64,000 nt of DNA from Toxoplasma gondii ME49. Lineage: Eukaryota > Apicomplexa > Conoidasida > Eucoccidiorida > Sarcocystidae. Location: positions 496,001-560,000 of the forward strand of contig NC_031474.1 of NCBI RefSeq assembly GCF_000006565.2. Reading direction: 5' to 3'. This document shows, piece by piece, positions 9,791-23,025 of this stretch. Below the pieces are notes generated by a model. That model saw nothing but the letters and a program-made list of their open reading frames with translations. It did not search any database and was not told the DNA's origin. Both the position numbers and the translations under genes were made by a program. Every line of letters starts with the position of its first letter. Position 1 is the stretch's first letter.

Positions 9791-12700
9791 TTAGATTGTC
9801 CGCTCCTCTTGCCCATTTCCGGGCCCACTATCTGGGGTCCTATTTTCGCCCACGCATGGTGAAATTCTCGTCTGTGATGGCAGGGGAGCATTCGCCGCTG
9901 GTGCCACCGCTGCCAAACCTGATAAAGACGAACTCCCAACGTAGTCGCTTGAGTACGGTCGTGTCTGGAGAGGCGATGGCTGCAAACGCGGAACACTATG
10001 ACAGAAAAAACCCTCGCCTCCATGCGCGAAGTCGAATGCTGAACCTGCGGAAGCCTGCCCAGGCCATTCACCGTTCACACAATCGCTAGGTCCCAACTTG
10101 GGGGTGGCATGCGAGGAAGAGGAGGGTACTTCAGCAAATCCTGACGGCATCTGTGTTGCGTCGAATGATGGCATCAGCGATGGAAAGTACATTGGCGGCG
10201 GCAACATCCCGCTTCCTTGATGATGAAACAGGTGACTAGGGCAGACAACTATAAAATTTCTACCACGGTTTATCGCAGGACCCTGTGATGCAGACTGTCC
10301 CATGGCTCCAGCTTCATTCTCTGCTGTTGGCGCAGGTGCCGACGCATCGTTGCTCCCAGGCCCCTGCTGCCCAGAAACTCTCTGGGTGTCTGCGTCCAAA
10401 CTTCCACTCCGTTGAGGAGCTTGACAATAACGTAGTGCTTGCAAACGAGACGCTGCCAACTGCGCCCGCTGAGCCTCAATCGTCCACAACGACGCATGCA
10501 AGCGGTAGAAATCACACTGAAGAAAAGAAACACATGGCACACAACATCACTCAAGGAGAATACAGCAGACGCCGCTGTGACGAGCGTAAAAAAGCCTCTT
10601 GGTTCTACCTAACCTCCATACTTCTTGCATGTGGCGAACGAACACCATTTAGTTGCCGCGAGCGTTGTGTGGCCAGTTAAGGACCACCCCGTCCGTCTGC
10701 ATGCAAGACTAAAACCATATATATCGTGTGCACGGTCACCATATACGGACCCAGGAATATACAGCGGTCTCCACCGGTTGTTTAAGAAATTTGCACCTGC
10801 GTATGCTCCTCTCTGGTGACAAGTTGGAAGCAAACTTACAGTCTGACAAGCGAGCTGCAGAGACTGTAGCAGTGCCTGTGTCGCCAGAGTGTTCGCGGAG
10901 ACGTTGGTCCAGTGATTATCAATACCACGAAGCCTCGCGTCGCCAAGTAATCCGCCTCCACTCCTCTCAGGATGTCCATCGGGTATTTCTGCGAAGCCAA
11001 CTGAACGGTCGGTTTTATCGTGCCCCTCAGCGTCGCTCTGAGGGACGGGATCTGTCGAAGTTGGCCGATCAAAAGACACAGGGGAAGAGGCTGACACCGT
11101 CCTACTGTCTCCCCTGTCCATCTCGACATTCTGATCGGGCACGCCACTGCGGGGGTGCTGTGGTGGAGCCTCAGTCGCGGTGCCAGGGGCCGTGGTTGAT
11201 GGGGAATCGTCGCTGGGTATGTCCGCACGACAAGTAGGACAGGACTGTTGCTGCACAAGCCAGGAGCTGCAAGGCAACCACAAAAAGCACGAAACGAAAC
11301 TAGTGGCGCGACGCCTTAGTCGTAGAACTCTGAAAAACACGCGGGGCTACTCAAAGCGGAAAGGACTCTGTCGACGTTGTTTCAGCCGCGAAAAGGTGTG
11401 TGATGATGCATGAGGTTGGTTCTTAGAACAACCCGATTATTCCAAACACGGCGAGACGAGCTCCCGTGAGATAATGAGTGAACATGTCCTGCTTACAAAA
11501 AAAGTGGAAACAGTCATTGCCCTCTCACTCACCGGAGACAGTCGATGTGGAAAATATGGCTGCATGGAAGTTTCTTCGACCCTTCAAAGAGGAGATCTCT
11601 GCAGATGATGCAGGTGTCTGCCGTTTCTAACTCTTCAGCCGTCGCATCTGGGAACCTGGGCGAGTGGAAAGCGGAAGACAGCAAAGCAACACAACTCAGT
11701 GTGGCCATCTCAGAAGCCGTCAATCATTGGCGCCGGGACACACAACAACACCTGGAGCCTGCCATCTTGGACATCAACGCGCATGATTTCACAGTTTTAG
11801 GGAACCCGAAATCTGCAGTGTTCTGCGTTTCCCATACCCTTACCTAATTTCGAGATTCTTGGTGAGTGCGCGGTACCTCTTGAAAGACAAGATGCGCTTG
11901 TAAAGGGTCTTGACAACGTGGATGATGTCCGCGGTCATGTACAGCGGCAGTCGACTTGGTTGCGTGATGAAAAAGACCGACATGAAGAGCTGTCAAGCAA
12001 GACAAAAAACATCCCAGCCACCCACACAAAGATGAAAAAGCGCATGGAAACACTCTTCAACATACCTTTCTCCGTTATCATGGTTGCGGTCTCGAGGTGT
12101 CAATCGTCCAGCAGGTGCTTCCCATCCAAATCGCATCCACCCCTCTGCAGTTCGCCCCTCGCCAGCACTCAAGCAGGACCTCTGTACCAAGCTTACCAGG
12201 AAGATAACAAGACTTGTGACATCGTGGATGAGCTCGAGGTAGAAAATGACAGCTGACTTGGCTGCCCATCCTGCAACAGAATTAGATTTGCCACACAACA
12301 TACTCATCTGGGTCAAGAGGGCGCTGAGAAGCACCAAAAGAACCACGGCAGATACACGAATCCGGGTACAGAAAGGCATTCGGTATAAATGCCTGCACGA
12401 ATGGACATACAGACGCCCGCTTTGCATGCCTAGCCGGAGTCAAGAAGCAGAGCACGAATCTAGGGGCAGTACAAATGCATGCGCATGGCAGCTGATAGAG
12501 GCGCTAACATGGGCAGACGTTAGTAGGAGGCTCACCGTTGTCTAGGCGGACGTCGACGACGTGAACGGCGAACTTGAGGGTGCTGATAGCGCAGGAGACG
12601 AGCATTCCCAGGCACTGACAAGAAAGCACATCGCATGCAGCCACACACTACGCGCGTTGTGTTTGGGTCTCGATGCAGCCCAGTGGCGGGCGGGAAGGCA

Positions 12701-13645
12701 GCCAGTGTGAAGGTCTCCTTCCAGACCTGCGGATTTGTCTCCGCTGCGAGGTGCTCCACGAAAAGCTGGCATCTCTGACGAGCGGAGGCAAAAGCCTTAC
12801 CTCGAAGAGAAGCCAGAGATAGAAAGTCGAAGCCTTGCTTGAATTGACGAAGAAGAAGTGGACAGCGCAGATGTCGAGCAGGAGGAGACTAAACAGAGCG
12901 ATGCATATCCTGAGCAGCACACTCGTGCGAGGATTGCCGACCTCAAACAGCTGCACAACAGACAAGACAGGCGGGAAAATGTCCGGGACATCGTCCTTTG
13001 TATTTTTTGTTACATGCTTCACAGACTGAAGAGAATCAGACACAAAGATGAGCTGTCTCCGACCCGCCACAGCAGCGGTCACTCTGTCATTTTTCAAGGG
13101 AAGCAACTCCTCACTTCCGAATCCCCTCCTGGACAGTCCATTCCTTTTGCGACAGCGTGATTTTCCTCCCGAGTTCCACATGCTGGTTTTCGAAATAGAC
13201 GCTCAGTGAGTCGAAAGGGACCACCTGGTATCCTCACCGTTCCGCCGCGAATCTGGACAACGAGGTGGGCAGTCTTGAGGGAGACGACGATGAGGAGAAA
13301 CTTGGCGAGGGCGTGGGTAGAGACCTCGGCGCCGTCGAGCGTCGGGGAAGAGAGAACGAGGAAGAGAACTGTGTCGAGGAGGAAGCCTCTACCGCTGTCG
13401 ATGACTTGCTCCATCTCCAGGTCCCGCAGACTCCCGACCATCAGACGCATCGCGAGTTTGCCGAGCCCGAGAAAGAGCATGAACGCACAGTTGTAGAACA
13501 GCGCAAGGGCAATTTTGCCTGTACTCAGCACTGCAACGACTGTGTACAACTCCTCGTGGACGTACCACGTCCGCAGCACCAGCGTGACGACGCTGAGGAG
13601 CGACAGAAGCGCGTAGGTGCGATAGCGAACGTGGATTCCCGCCAT
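9791..13645 (-). CDS. HRD1: HRD1/synoviolin ER-associated RING-H2 E3 ubiquitin ligase
   Basis: HRD1 ubiquitylates misfolded ER proteins retrotranslocated for proteasomal degradation (ERAD). Exons: 13645-13238, 12950-12801, 12614-12536, 12270-12197, 11989-11844, 11655-11533, 11266-10840 and 10516-9791. All phases close, giving 710 residues. The N-terminal half is a multi-spanning membrane region matching animal HRD1 along its length, including the GKL...LRDLEMEQ segment after the second helix and the AVIFYLEL segment. The conserved linker FPDATAEELETAD leads into a C3H2C3 RING: C301, C304, C317, H319, H322, C325, C336, C339. The C-terminal part is Pro/Ser/Gln-rich and disordered, with a helical Arg/Gln/Leu segment early in exon 8, as in other HRD1 proteins. 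The start ATG is the first in frame. The neighbour KDSR is transcribed in the same direction. Confidence 0.93.
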
Positions 13646-16600
13646 CCTGTTGAGTTGCGTAGAAACACGAAAGAAAGAGACGATCGAAGCGGGGGAAAGA
13701 AACCATGCCCCTGCACAAGCTCTTTTCAGATGGCCATGGTGCTCGCGAAGCGGCGAGCACAGATACCTAGAGCCCTCGCCCAGCGCGAAGAAGGAAGACG
13801 TCTATTTTCTGCGGTCTCCGCCTAGTCGCTTTTCGCTGCTTGTCTTTCTCTCTTGCAGGCTTTTCCCACTGGCAGCGACCTGGAAGACTTGCAAGGCTTG
13901 CCTGGCTGGCGAAGAGAACTCGACGAAGAATACAGACCACGTGTGAAGCAGAGAGGTCCCAAAATGTTAGAAGGAAAGACGGAAAGAAGAAAGGGGCGCC
14001 TGCCGGGAGTTGGTTGAACGAGAAAGCGAGAAACTCGGCAGGCACTGCGAAGCAAATAACCGTGGTACTTTGAGCATGGAACACCGCGGGAGAGAGGTCT
14101 TTTGGCAAAGACACTCGAGCTAATAGAGTTGTGCAAAGAGAGGGAGACAGACGGCGACAGTGTCGCAGATAGATTGAGGAAAGGGAAGCAAAAAATGAGG
14201 AGCTACGGAACGGACAAAACCAGCCCACAAGCGGTTTGAAGCGCGACGGAAAAGAGCGGTACAGAGGTAGGAACCCCTGTGTAAAACTCAAACGGTCAGT
14301 GGGAGGGCGAACCGAATCTGCTCCCTCACGACTTTCACGCATAAATGCGTAAAGGAAGACGACGAGGAGCCAGAAAAAACGCAGAGACGACAACAGTGCC
14401 ACAGACCCAAGCAAGGCGGCTACTCGCCCGACGCCGCCGATCCTCCGGCCGCAGCCACAAATTCCATTTTCTCTGAACAAGCTTCCAGAAACGAAAGCTA
14501 GCACACTCGGCATAAACGCGCGGGAAAGACGGAGAGCAACAAACACGCCAGCGCCAGGGAGCAAGGTCGGCAGAATCAACGCAGTCGCTTGTCCCCCGTG
14601 TACAATTTTCCGTGTCGCTGCCTGTCCACCTCGCTCATTTGTGCATTTTCGTTGCGTTTAAATGCTATGCGCTGGAGTGATATGGAGTAATTGAGAAGCC
14701 GGACAGCGGAGGGAAACGAAGGAACAGAAATTCGACACAAAGAAAACCTCGAGACCTGGACAGCAGGCTGGGTGCTCGGAGCGTAGTTCAGCTGCAACGA
14801 AAAGGGCGGGGAAGTGGACGACAAGAAACGCCTTTCCCCTTGCGTCGTTGACGGTGGTAAAAAACGGTTTTCTTTTGTCTCACTGAGACCGCCGGTAGAG
14901 AGGAAGAAAACGTGGACGAGAACGAAAAAGTGGGCGACGAGCCGCGAAGACACATGGAGAAGCGAGCTTCTTTGCGCGCGACACTGGGACGAGGTCAGGG
15001 GCGACTTTTGCGAGGTTAAAATGCACAAAATAGACGAGAGGCGCGTCGCAATTGATTAAAAGAACTTCCCTGCTGCCTGCTGGTAGTTGAAGAAAGAATG
15101 CAAAACGCCCGCCCCGTAACTTCCCAGCAACTGCTACATTGCCGACAGCGCACGAACTCGAGTTCCTTGTCTGTTTCACCCGCCATACAGATGCCCCTAC
15201 AGATGCGCGGTACATGAGCACATTCCGTGGTAAGTGTGTCACACCAGGCGACAGCCATCTGTTGTGTCTCGAAAAAAACGGAAGGTCCAAGTAAAGACAG
15301 AAGTGAATCTATGCGTAGGAGTGGCTTGCAACTGCGTGTCAGCATACGCGTCGCTTTGGCAGGAAGCGTCACCGAAATTGGAATTGGGCGGAGCGCGAAG
15401 TCAAGACAGACTGAAGACGATAAACTGAGGGAGTTTCGAACGAAGGAGAAAGGGCAGACAGCTTCGCAGCACGGAGGAAACACTTGAACGTCGAAAACAC
15501 GTGGCACGAAAGGGGACGAAGAAGCGCTGATGGATACGCAGAGCAAGAATCGTCTTGAATGTGTCGGATGAGGCTGCTTCCTGCGGCCAGGTCGTTCCTG
15601 AACCGGCGGAGATTTGTGCACGACGATTACAAAGACGAACCTTGCATCAGCCTCAAAGTCTGCCATTCCCCAATCTCTTGCTTCGAACCTTCCCACACGG
15701 AGCCTGAAAAGACACTGTGGACAGAACTGAGGAACGGGAATACGTCGCGAGCACTAGAACTTTCACTGTCCTACTGCTTGCGAGCACTTGAGCTGTCGCG
15801 CATGTGTGCTGATTCTTCTACTGTAATTGGCGAAGTCGACGGAGCTCACTGCCATCTGATGAGGCGTTTGATCGAAACCGATAGGCATCCATAGACATGC
15901 GTCTACCCGAGGAACTACGTCAGTGTCTGTATCTAGCTTATGCTGGCTACGTCGTGCAGGAGTGAGATTTTGGATCGATGATCTCTCCTCTTTGCGGGCC
16001 GTGACGGCAATTGCCAACAAGGTGATCTTGCCCCAGAATCGCGCGTCAATATTTTTAGCGAAATGTGGTGAGTTGGTACGTTTCACTGAGCAAGCCGTAG
16101 CGATCCCGTTTTCATTCTGCGTAGCTGAAGCAGCCTGTGGACAGTGCATGGGTTGTGAGGACCAAACCATTGCCTGGCAGCACTCTCTTCTGAGAAGGAT
16201 TTGGTTCTACGCGTCTTTTGCATGCACACGCGGATCTGTGAATGCAGCCACAACAAAACTGGATGTAGGCACACTGCATGCATTGACTGCATGAAGAAAA
16301 CCGTAAAGGATACCGTTTCTTGGTTAGTCAACCCTGTTCTCAGGGGGTAGGATGTTACCAGATTCTGGATCATGCTCAATGTTACACGCTCGTCTCTCGT
16401 CCAAGTTTCACTTTTCACGGACAGTACTCTGGACACGGAGCGCAATCTGAAAAGCCAGTCGAGAGGGAAAATCCAAGAAACACAATCGTTCCCTGCTTCT
16501 CAATGCGTCGAATGTAGCAGAAGCGCTCTACACGTTCCATGTGGGAACCGAGTTTTGGGATGTTGGCGATCACTTCGCTAACACGCACTGATGACACGCA

Positions 16601-17267
16601 ACTGTCCAGATCACCTCGAGGTGAAAAACATCCACAACGAGTAAATGCGTAAACAAACATCCCACCCACCATCGAATGCTTGACAGCCTTCACGAGGCTA
16701 AAACAAATCGACCGCCTTAAGCACGCAGCCTGCTTCTGAGCACATGCGTCAGTAACTCCCTCGCATTTCAAATCTGTAAAACGGAACTCGAGAGACAATG
16801 TAGTGCAGAAACAACAGACGCATGTATATATTTCTATCGCTGTTTAGTGGAACTCTTCTTGATATGTAAAGATTTTTTCTGTATATATGTAGGCAAACAA
16901 TATTAGGACGGAGATCTGGGAGGTCGACGAGTTTCCACAGAACGCTTGCAAGTCGAAGCCGCTTTTACTACCACTCACCAACGCCACCCCTGGCTCCTGC
17001 TCTCCACCGTCTGGATAATTGCACTCGTCTCGGGGAAGCGGCCGTTCCGTGCATCCTTTCCCCACCATACTCCCCGCAGAAACACACACTGTGACACGCA
17101 TACGCGTCCTGCATGTGCCTGAACTGCGTGGGACGCGCTAGACTCGTCTGGCTTACAAAAAGCTACACCTCTCGAGACAGGGGGAGTCAAAATGGCTGAG
17201 TTCTTTGTTTACATCGGCAACTGCGTTCTTAGCTATCCTCGGACAAGCCGACGTGAGAAGGAACCAC
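13646..17267. other. Intergenic: HRD1 upstream region and KDSR 3' region
   Basis: No gene is supported. The part next to HRD1 (about 13700-15600) is purine-rich on the plus strand, so a minus-strand transcript would have a pyrimidine-rich leader. That explains the Ser/Phe/Leu-rich minus-strand open frames there. It probably holds the HRD1 promoter and 5' untranslated exon. The part up to 17267 is likely KDSR 3' untranslated and downstream sequence. Confidence 0.6.
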
Positions 17268-18112
17268 TTAGCTCCGCTTCTTCGTGGCATCCGCGGACTC
17301 GTCTGTTTCCCCGGTCTCCGTAAACGCCTGCTTCCTCTCTCTGGCAGACGTGAACTGGAATAGGGCATGCATCCAGACTAGGTAAAATCTACACAGGCGA
17401 TATAAAACATCACACACAAACAGTGACGCTTCATTGGTACATGCGAACAAGGGCCACAGAACTGCACATAAACACTTCTTCATATTCAGTTCTATACTCC
17501 TATGAATCTGTATGGCTACGTCTACGCGTAAGCTTCTCTACGCTTTCCACTCACGCCGCGGACGTGCATGTGTACAGAAACATTCCGCTGTCTCCCTCTC
17601 TGCTTACTGGTATGAGAGGGCGATCTCCTGTAGCCTCTGAAGCACGGCAGATGATGATTCTGTCAGAGAGTTTGACAACTCTCGACAAAGAACATTCGTG
17701 GCCTTCCCCTGATGCCAAATTGACAGCAGACTTACCTTACGAATCCTGCCCCAAGCACTTCAAAGACCAGATTCGCAAACGATGTGGCTGCAGAGACGCA
17801 AAACACCGTCTCACCGATACTCATTGATCCATTAATACGTGTACATTTGCTCATATATACTGTTTATTTCCAGTGTTTATGTATTTATATGCATATGTGG
17901 CCACTTGCTGACAGTGACTGTCCCCGCTTTACTTGTGTGCTGATCTCGAGTTTCATTTCTCATCGTGGACCGAGGAAGGCTTCGAGGAGAGACACAGCAC
18001 GTGAGAGAACTCAACACATTTCATACGAAAAGAAAGACGCTCCAACCTTACACAGATGCAGACAATTACTTTTTCACGTGTGTGTAACTGACCAACATAG
18101 AGACGTATTTAG

Positions 18113-18143
<31 letters not shown>

Positions 18144-18381
18144 CATATACATGCTTGTGGGCCACCGATGTGCATTGCTTACAAGAGCAGAACGTTGCCG
18201 CGCGCCTGCTGAGGAGCCATCCGTCTTCGCAGACTGTAATGCAGTTTTTCCCTGAGGACAGATGGAACATGTACTTCCTGATGTCAAAGTGTTGTCCATG
18301 TTTGAACCCTTGGGACGTGGATTCCGTAGCCTGCCTCTTCGGTTCCCTATCCGCAGAAGTTACCTTCCAGAGTAAGACAGG

Positions 18382-18425
<44 letters not shown>

Positions 18426-19715
18426 TTTCGTGTGAGAACCTGAATGCTCGACCATGTCAATGACTCGGGTTCACTCTTTCTTTGCGTGACACTGTTGAGG
18501 CTGGTTCCACACTGTTTTCGTTCCAAATCGATTCTTACCCCTTTCAATCTGATCGACAACATCTCTAGCGACTGCGTCTGCAGAACGCACAGTGATGGTG
18601 CCCTCGAGCTTCGCCGTCAGCTGAAGAGAAGAACAAAGATCTGACACCAGTGAGTGACCTAGAAAAACGCGCTGCTGTGCAGCATTCGTCTCCCGAAGAG
18701 CAGGTATATTCATATGTATTCACAAATGTGTACGCTTGAAAAAAACATACACCGTCACATGGGCATGGGGGTCGATTCTCGCCTATCAAGCCCCGGAAAG
18801 GCGTCAGAAAAGTGGACGCCAAACCCTTCTGCCATATTTGAGATCCGCAGCTCCTGCTTTGGGCCGTCTTTCTCTCTCCATTTCACGAAAGCAAGGCACG
18901 CATGCGCCGTCAAAACGTCTACGGCTTCGTACCGTCGGTCTGACTTCTTTCTCTCGTTGGAACCCTGGAGTGTCGACAGAAGGGAGATATGCATTTGCGA
19001 AAAGAATGTTGGAACCGGCGGTTTCTTGTTCGAGCGCCGTAAAGAGCGCCGTGAAACCGGCCTTCGTCGCTGAGTAGAGTGCGAGACCGTAGATGGGGAC
19101 GAGAGCCGCGATGCTGTTTGTGAAGCATATACACCCGAAGTGTCTGCGCTGCATGCAGGGCAGCACCGCCTTGATTTGGAGGATTGTCGACTTCATGTTC
19201 ATGTCGAGAATCCTGCACACTTCCGAAGACGGCGTTGTCTCCAAGGTTCTCGGCTCTACCGCCGCCGCGTTACAAAACAGAAAATCCACCGGACATAATC
19301 CACTGGCGTGTCTGGGTCCCTTCTTTGACGGCGCAGACAACTTCTCGAGCTCGAATGACGTCTTCAGCTCGTGCGCCTCGTCAGAGAAAACAACGCTTCC
19401 CTGACCGCAACGGAGACAGCAGCGCTGCGCGTCAGACCCTTGAAAAGAGAAACGCGAAACTTGGAGAACGTCAGACACCACTTGGAGAGATAGATTCACA
19501 CTTGCCCACAAACAGACCAAAAGCCGCAGCGAGACAGATATACCCATATGCACCTGTCCATACAGAGCTATCTACCTGGCAGGCTCGATCTCTACATGTT
19601 GCCTAATTCACGTCCACCACCTGTGCAGATGCGACTTCATCTGTACCTGATTCGATACACTATGAATATATATATATATATATATATACTTAGGTGCACA
19701 TACGCACGCAGGCAG

Positions 19716-19758
<43 letters not shown>

Positions 19759-20674
19759 GGTATGTATATGTAGGTGTGTGTACTTGCAAGCGCAACTATG
19801 TACATATGTACAAATGCGCGAACCCACGACCAAATCCAGGCCTCGGCACAGATATTCATGGTTTGTAAAGCTACACACGGACGTGCGAAGGAATCCAGCA
19901 ATGTGGGGAAAGATGATCGGGTTAGCGAGAGCTCTTTTTCCTCTGGAACCGCACCTCAAGATTCACTGCTTTTTCCAGAGTCTCTTGAACGGTCGAAGCA
20001 TCTGCCAAGTCTGCTTGGATGACTTGTATCGCCATAGAAATTGAGTGGTTCTTCGCCTCCTCGATGCACAGGGACTGTGCATCTTGCAGAGTTGAGAGCG
20101 TCCGGGCAACGAGAGAAATCACTTTCGCGCGTTTCCGAACACACTCCAAGGCGAGGGACAAGCCAATGCCTTTTGACCCTCCACTGATGAGCACATGGCG
20201 CCCTTCTATGCGATACGGGAGAGCCAAGTCCACCCTCCAGAGCGGAAAGACTCGCGACACAGCGTACTGGAAGACCAGACGAAGAAGAGCGAGGAAGCTG
20301 ACGGGTTGCTGCGTCTCACCGTCGCCTGGTAGGTGGTTAGACAGTCTCGCGCCCCTCTTTCCGTTCTGCTCTCGGTCGCCGCATGCTTCTTCTACACACG
20401 AGGAAGCGGATTTTGAGCCCAAGGGGAATCGTACAGCAGCGACTTGGGCGCAGTAGACAAAAACGAAGAGAATGAGCAAAGGGACTGAAACCAGCAGAGA
20501 AGCGAAGCCGCTCGCCGTGCCTCCGAGCGCCAAGAACGGCAGCAGAAAGATAGCCGCGAGTGCCAGGAGGGTAGAGACGGTGTTGCGTGCGACAAACAAT
20601 AACATTTTAGAGACAGGGGGAACTGAGACAGAGTGCAGCGACGGAAAGAGCACGAAAGCAGTTCCAACACGCAT
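17268..20674 (-). CDS. KDSR: 3-ketodihydrosphingosine reductase (short-chain dehydrogenase)
   Basis: KDSR/TSC10 reduces 3-ketodihydrosphingosine to dihydrosphingosine with NADPH on the ER, the second step of sphingolipid synthesis. Exons: 20674-19955, 19400-18933, 18620-18539, 18251-18183, 17787-17736 and 17388-17268. The phases close at 503 residues. An N-terminal extension with hydrophobic helices precedes the SDR fold. The cofactor motif GGSKGIG is at 165-171, followed by a CNAAA segment, active-site Ser336 (FTNS), and Tyr349/Lys353 in YSATK. The family motif VDTPGF follows YSATK, as in animal KDSR. The C-terminal exons match the KDSR tail (SADAVARDVV, DGWLL, then an FYL helix and a basic end). 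The first ATG in frame is at 20674. Another at 20605 is possible and would lose 23 residues. Confidence 0.9.
18113..18148. repeat. (TA)n microsatellite in KDSR intron
   Basis: Alternating TA runs with minor interruptions lie in the intron between KDSR exons 4 and 5. Both strands encode Tyr-Ile repeats that are not protein. Confidence 0.9.
18384..18422. repeat. (TA)n microsatellite in KDSR intron
   Basis: A nearly perfect TA run of about 39 bases lies between KDSR exons 3 and 4. Confidence 0.95.
19665..19755. repeat. Paired (TA)n microsatellites in KDSR intron 1
   Basis: Two TA runs (19665-19689 and 19719-19755), separated by a short spacer, lie in the intron between KDSR exons 1 and 2. Confidence 0.95.
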
Positions 20675-23025
20675 CCACCAACCAGCTAAAAAACGCGCTT
20701 CCAGCGTGGTAGAAGTGACACGAAAGGTGAAGGGAACCAAACTTCTACATGCACATACATATGATATCCGGTACTACACGCACACAGATGGCCAATAAAA
20801 GGCAGGAGGATACAGAGATACCTTAGAGAAAAACTTCAACGCAACTTTATAGCGACAACCTTTATGTGCTAATCCATTCTCCTCAGTTTCTGCTAGACAA
20901 TGCCACTCTCACAAACGATTGGAAAAAAGGAGGCCCGAACGAATTTTCGTCGGAGGGTCTCGACAAACCTCCCGCTGCCCAATCTGGGCAGGCCCAGCTT
21001 GGGTTCTTCTACCTGCAGGCGGAAGTGTATTCTCCAGGCTTCGAAATCTCTTTTCTCGTTGGTAGTTCCAAAACAGCTTATGCGAAACGCGGTCACGAGA
21101 AATTCATTTCCACCACACACAGATGCGCACATGTACATGTCTCTTCCGCGAATGTCTTGGCGGCTGGACGGTATAGGAGAGGTCGACCCAGAGCTCAGCC
21201 GCCACAGTCGCTTTCAGCACCCTCCTCACTTTCACTTCCCTGAAAACAGAAACTAGAGCTGACTATTAACATGTTCAGACAGAAAAGAGCCTGCATTATT
21301 GCCGCGAAGGTGGAGGATAGCGTCTTCACTGAGCGGGTCGACGACTCTTCGCTGGCAATCGCGGGGCCCGAGTCCCGAGAGTTATGTCTTGGTGTTAGAT
21401 GTGATTTTCTCGCAAAAAGAGCGATCGACTTCCCCCGGAAAAGGCTTGAAAAAGAGAGCGCGCGGAGATTCCCGGCTTCCAAAATGCAACTATTAGAGCT
21501 CAAGGAACACCACGGAATTTATCTGCTTTCTTGGACGCAATCGTGGCAGTCGAGCTTGCGTGCACCGCACACGAAAAAAACGACCCATGCGTTGCAAAGG
21601 AAAATTCGCAAGGTACCTCCACTCAGAAGGTTCCTTTTTCCTTAGGTGCACATAGAAAGCGAATAATTGAAGCGGTCGGACGGAGTTGCGCTGTCTAGCT
21701 TCATGCAGTCGCGGTATTTGTTAAAGGGAATCTAGGTGAAACGCGCGATGCGCAACACCGGCCGTTTTTCCACAGCGTGAGACTGAAGTCTATGGCACGA
21801 GAGTCTGTTGAAATGTTCCGTTCCTTTAGCACTACGCCAGAACCAAGCACGTTGTCCGTGCAGTCAAGAGAAGAAACGTACAGTTACTCTCGAGAAAAAA
21901 CTCGAGAATTTTCGATGACGCAACCCTGCTCACTTAGACCATCGCACCTCAGGTGACGACGTTTGGTTCGGGGTTGGGAAGACAGCTCCACCACAACGTT
22001 CAAAACGCGGATGGAAGTGATAACGATCTGCTCTTAACAGAATTTGTTAATGTGAAATCTCTGCGTCGATTCTGAGGCTTTCTGCTGACTAAAACCGCTG
22101 CGCCTAGAGGAGAGTCTGTAGAGCATGAGCTCGGAAGCTCGGCGTGGAGTCTCAGATTTGCTGCTCCGACCTTCGGGCTATGCTCCATCCCAAATTCATC
22201 TTGATGCTTTTTGCGCAGCTTGCTTAAACAAATGGCGACTCAGTTGGAAACGGCGTATCGAAAGACATCGGGAGCCACTGTGTTCGGACTCTCACAAGCG
22301 CGAGTCCTACGGTGTCAGGGCGGACCTTACAGTTGAGATGTCGCCCCACACACATAATTCTATCGAAATAAAGAAAGGCGTAGCAATCAGCCTCTTCGAA
22401 AACAGTCTTCTTTCTGTCACCTTCTTGGTAGAACTGTCTTTTCTCCTCTACAGTTATCCACCTCGAAGCAGTACCGCAGGTACACTGATTCGGGCAGGTG
22501 GGCGATTCTTTGAATGCGTGCAACGATATTTAATATCTCACCTGACGTTCACAAGTTTCCATCTTCTCAGCATTTTCTCAGGTCAACAACCACAGTATCT
22601 CCTCCAAATCAAGATGGCTGCGTGACCAAAGTAGACACGGCGCTGACATGCGTAGAAAGTGCTCGTCGTTACTTGTTACAGTCGTCATACCTATACCCCA
22701 GTGCCGAGGCTCTCTATGACAGATAAAGAGAGTCTCAGTGACTGCGTAATGCTTGGGAGCCGAAGCAAATAGATGCGGATATCTTGCTGTCGAAAAATTC
22801 AGTTGCCTGGCTTTCTGAACAGCACATGCTTCTGTTTTTCCACTTCTCTCACAAGCATATCCTCGCTGACCAGCCGTCGATGTGGTCAGGATGTCCACTG
22901 CTCTTTTGAAAAGCATTCGCTGTTGTACAAGAAACTCGCCTTTTCTCCTCTGCCACACTTGCGTTGTCTTCCTGAAGGAGGACAACCGTCACGTTTCTTG
23001 TGAGCTTTCCTGAAGCAATCAGAAG
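20675..23025. promoter_or_regulatory. Shared divergent upstream region of KDSR and SRD5A-like genes
   Basis: KDSR (-) and the SRD5A-like gene (+) start 2.35 kb apart and face away from each other, so both promoters and 5' leaders must lie here. No specific element is identified. The longest open frame (22125-22625, +, ATG start, 166 codons) resembles no family I know and ends 400 bases before the SRD5A start. I treat it as leader sequence. Confidence 0.5.

Noticed and set aside
13767..14579. Long minus-strand open frame (about 270 codons) upstream of HRD1
   Set aside because: It starts at TTG, is Ser/Phe/Leu/Arg-rich as expected from pyrimidine-rich leader RNA, and matches no family. It is probably HRD1 5' leader.
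15016..15696. Minus-strand open frame of about 226 codons
   Set aside because: Same compositional bias and no recognisable motif. It reads like leader or spacer sequence.
18066..18463. Open frames containing Tyr-Ile repeats
   Set aside because: These are translations of (TA)n microsatellites inside KDSR introns.
22125..22625. Plus-strand 166-codon open frame with ATG
   Set aside because: No similarity that I recognise, and it sits in the leader region of the SRD5A-like gene. Kept only as a remote possibility.
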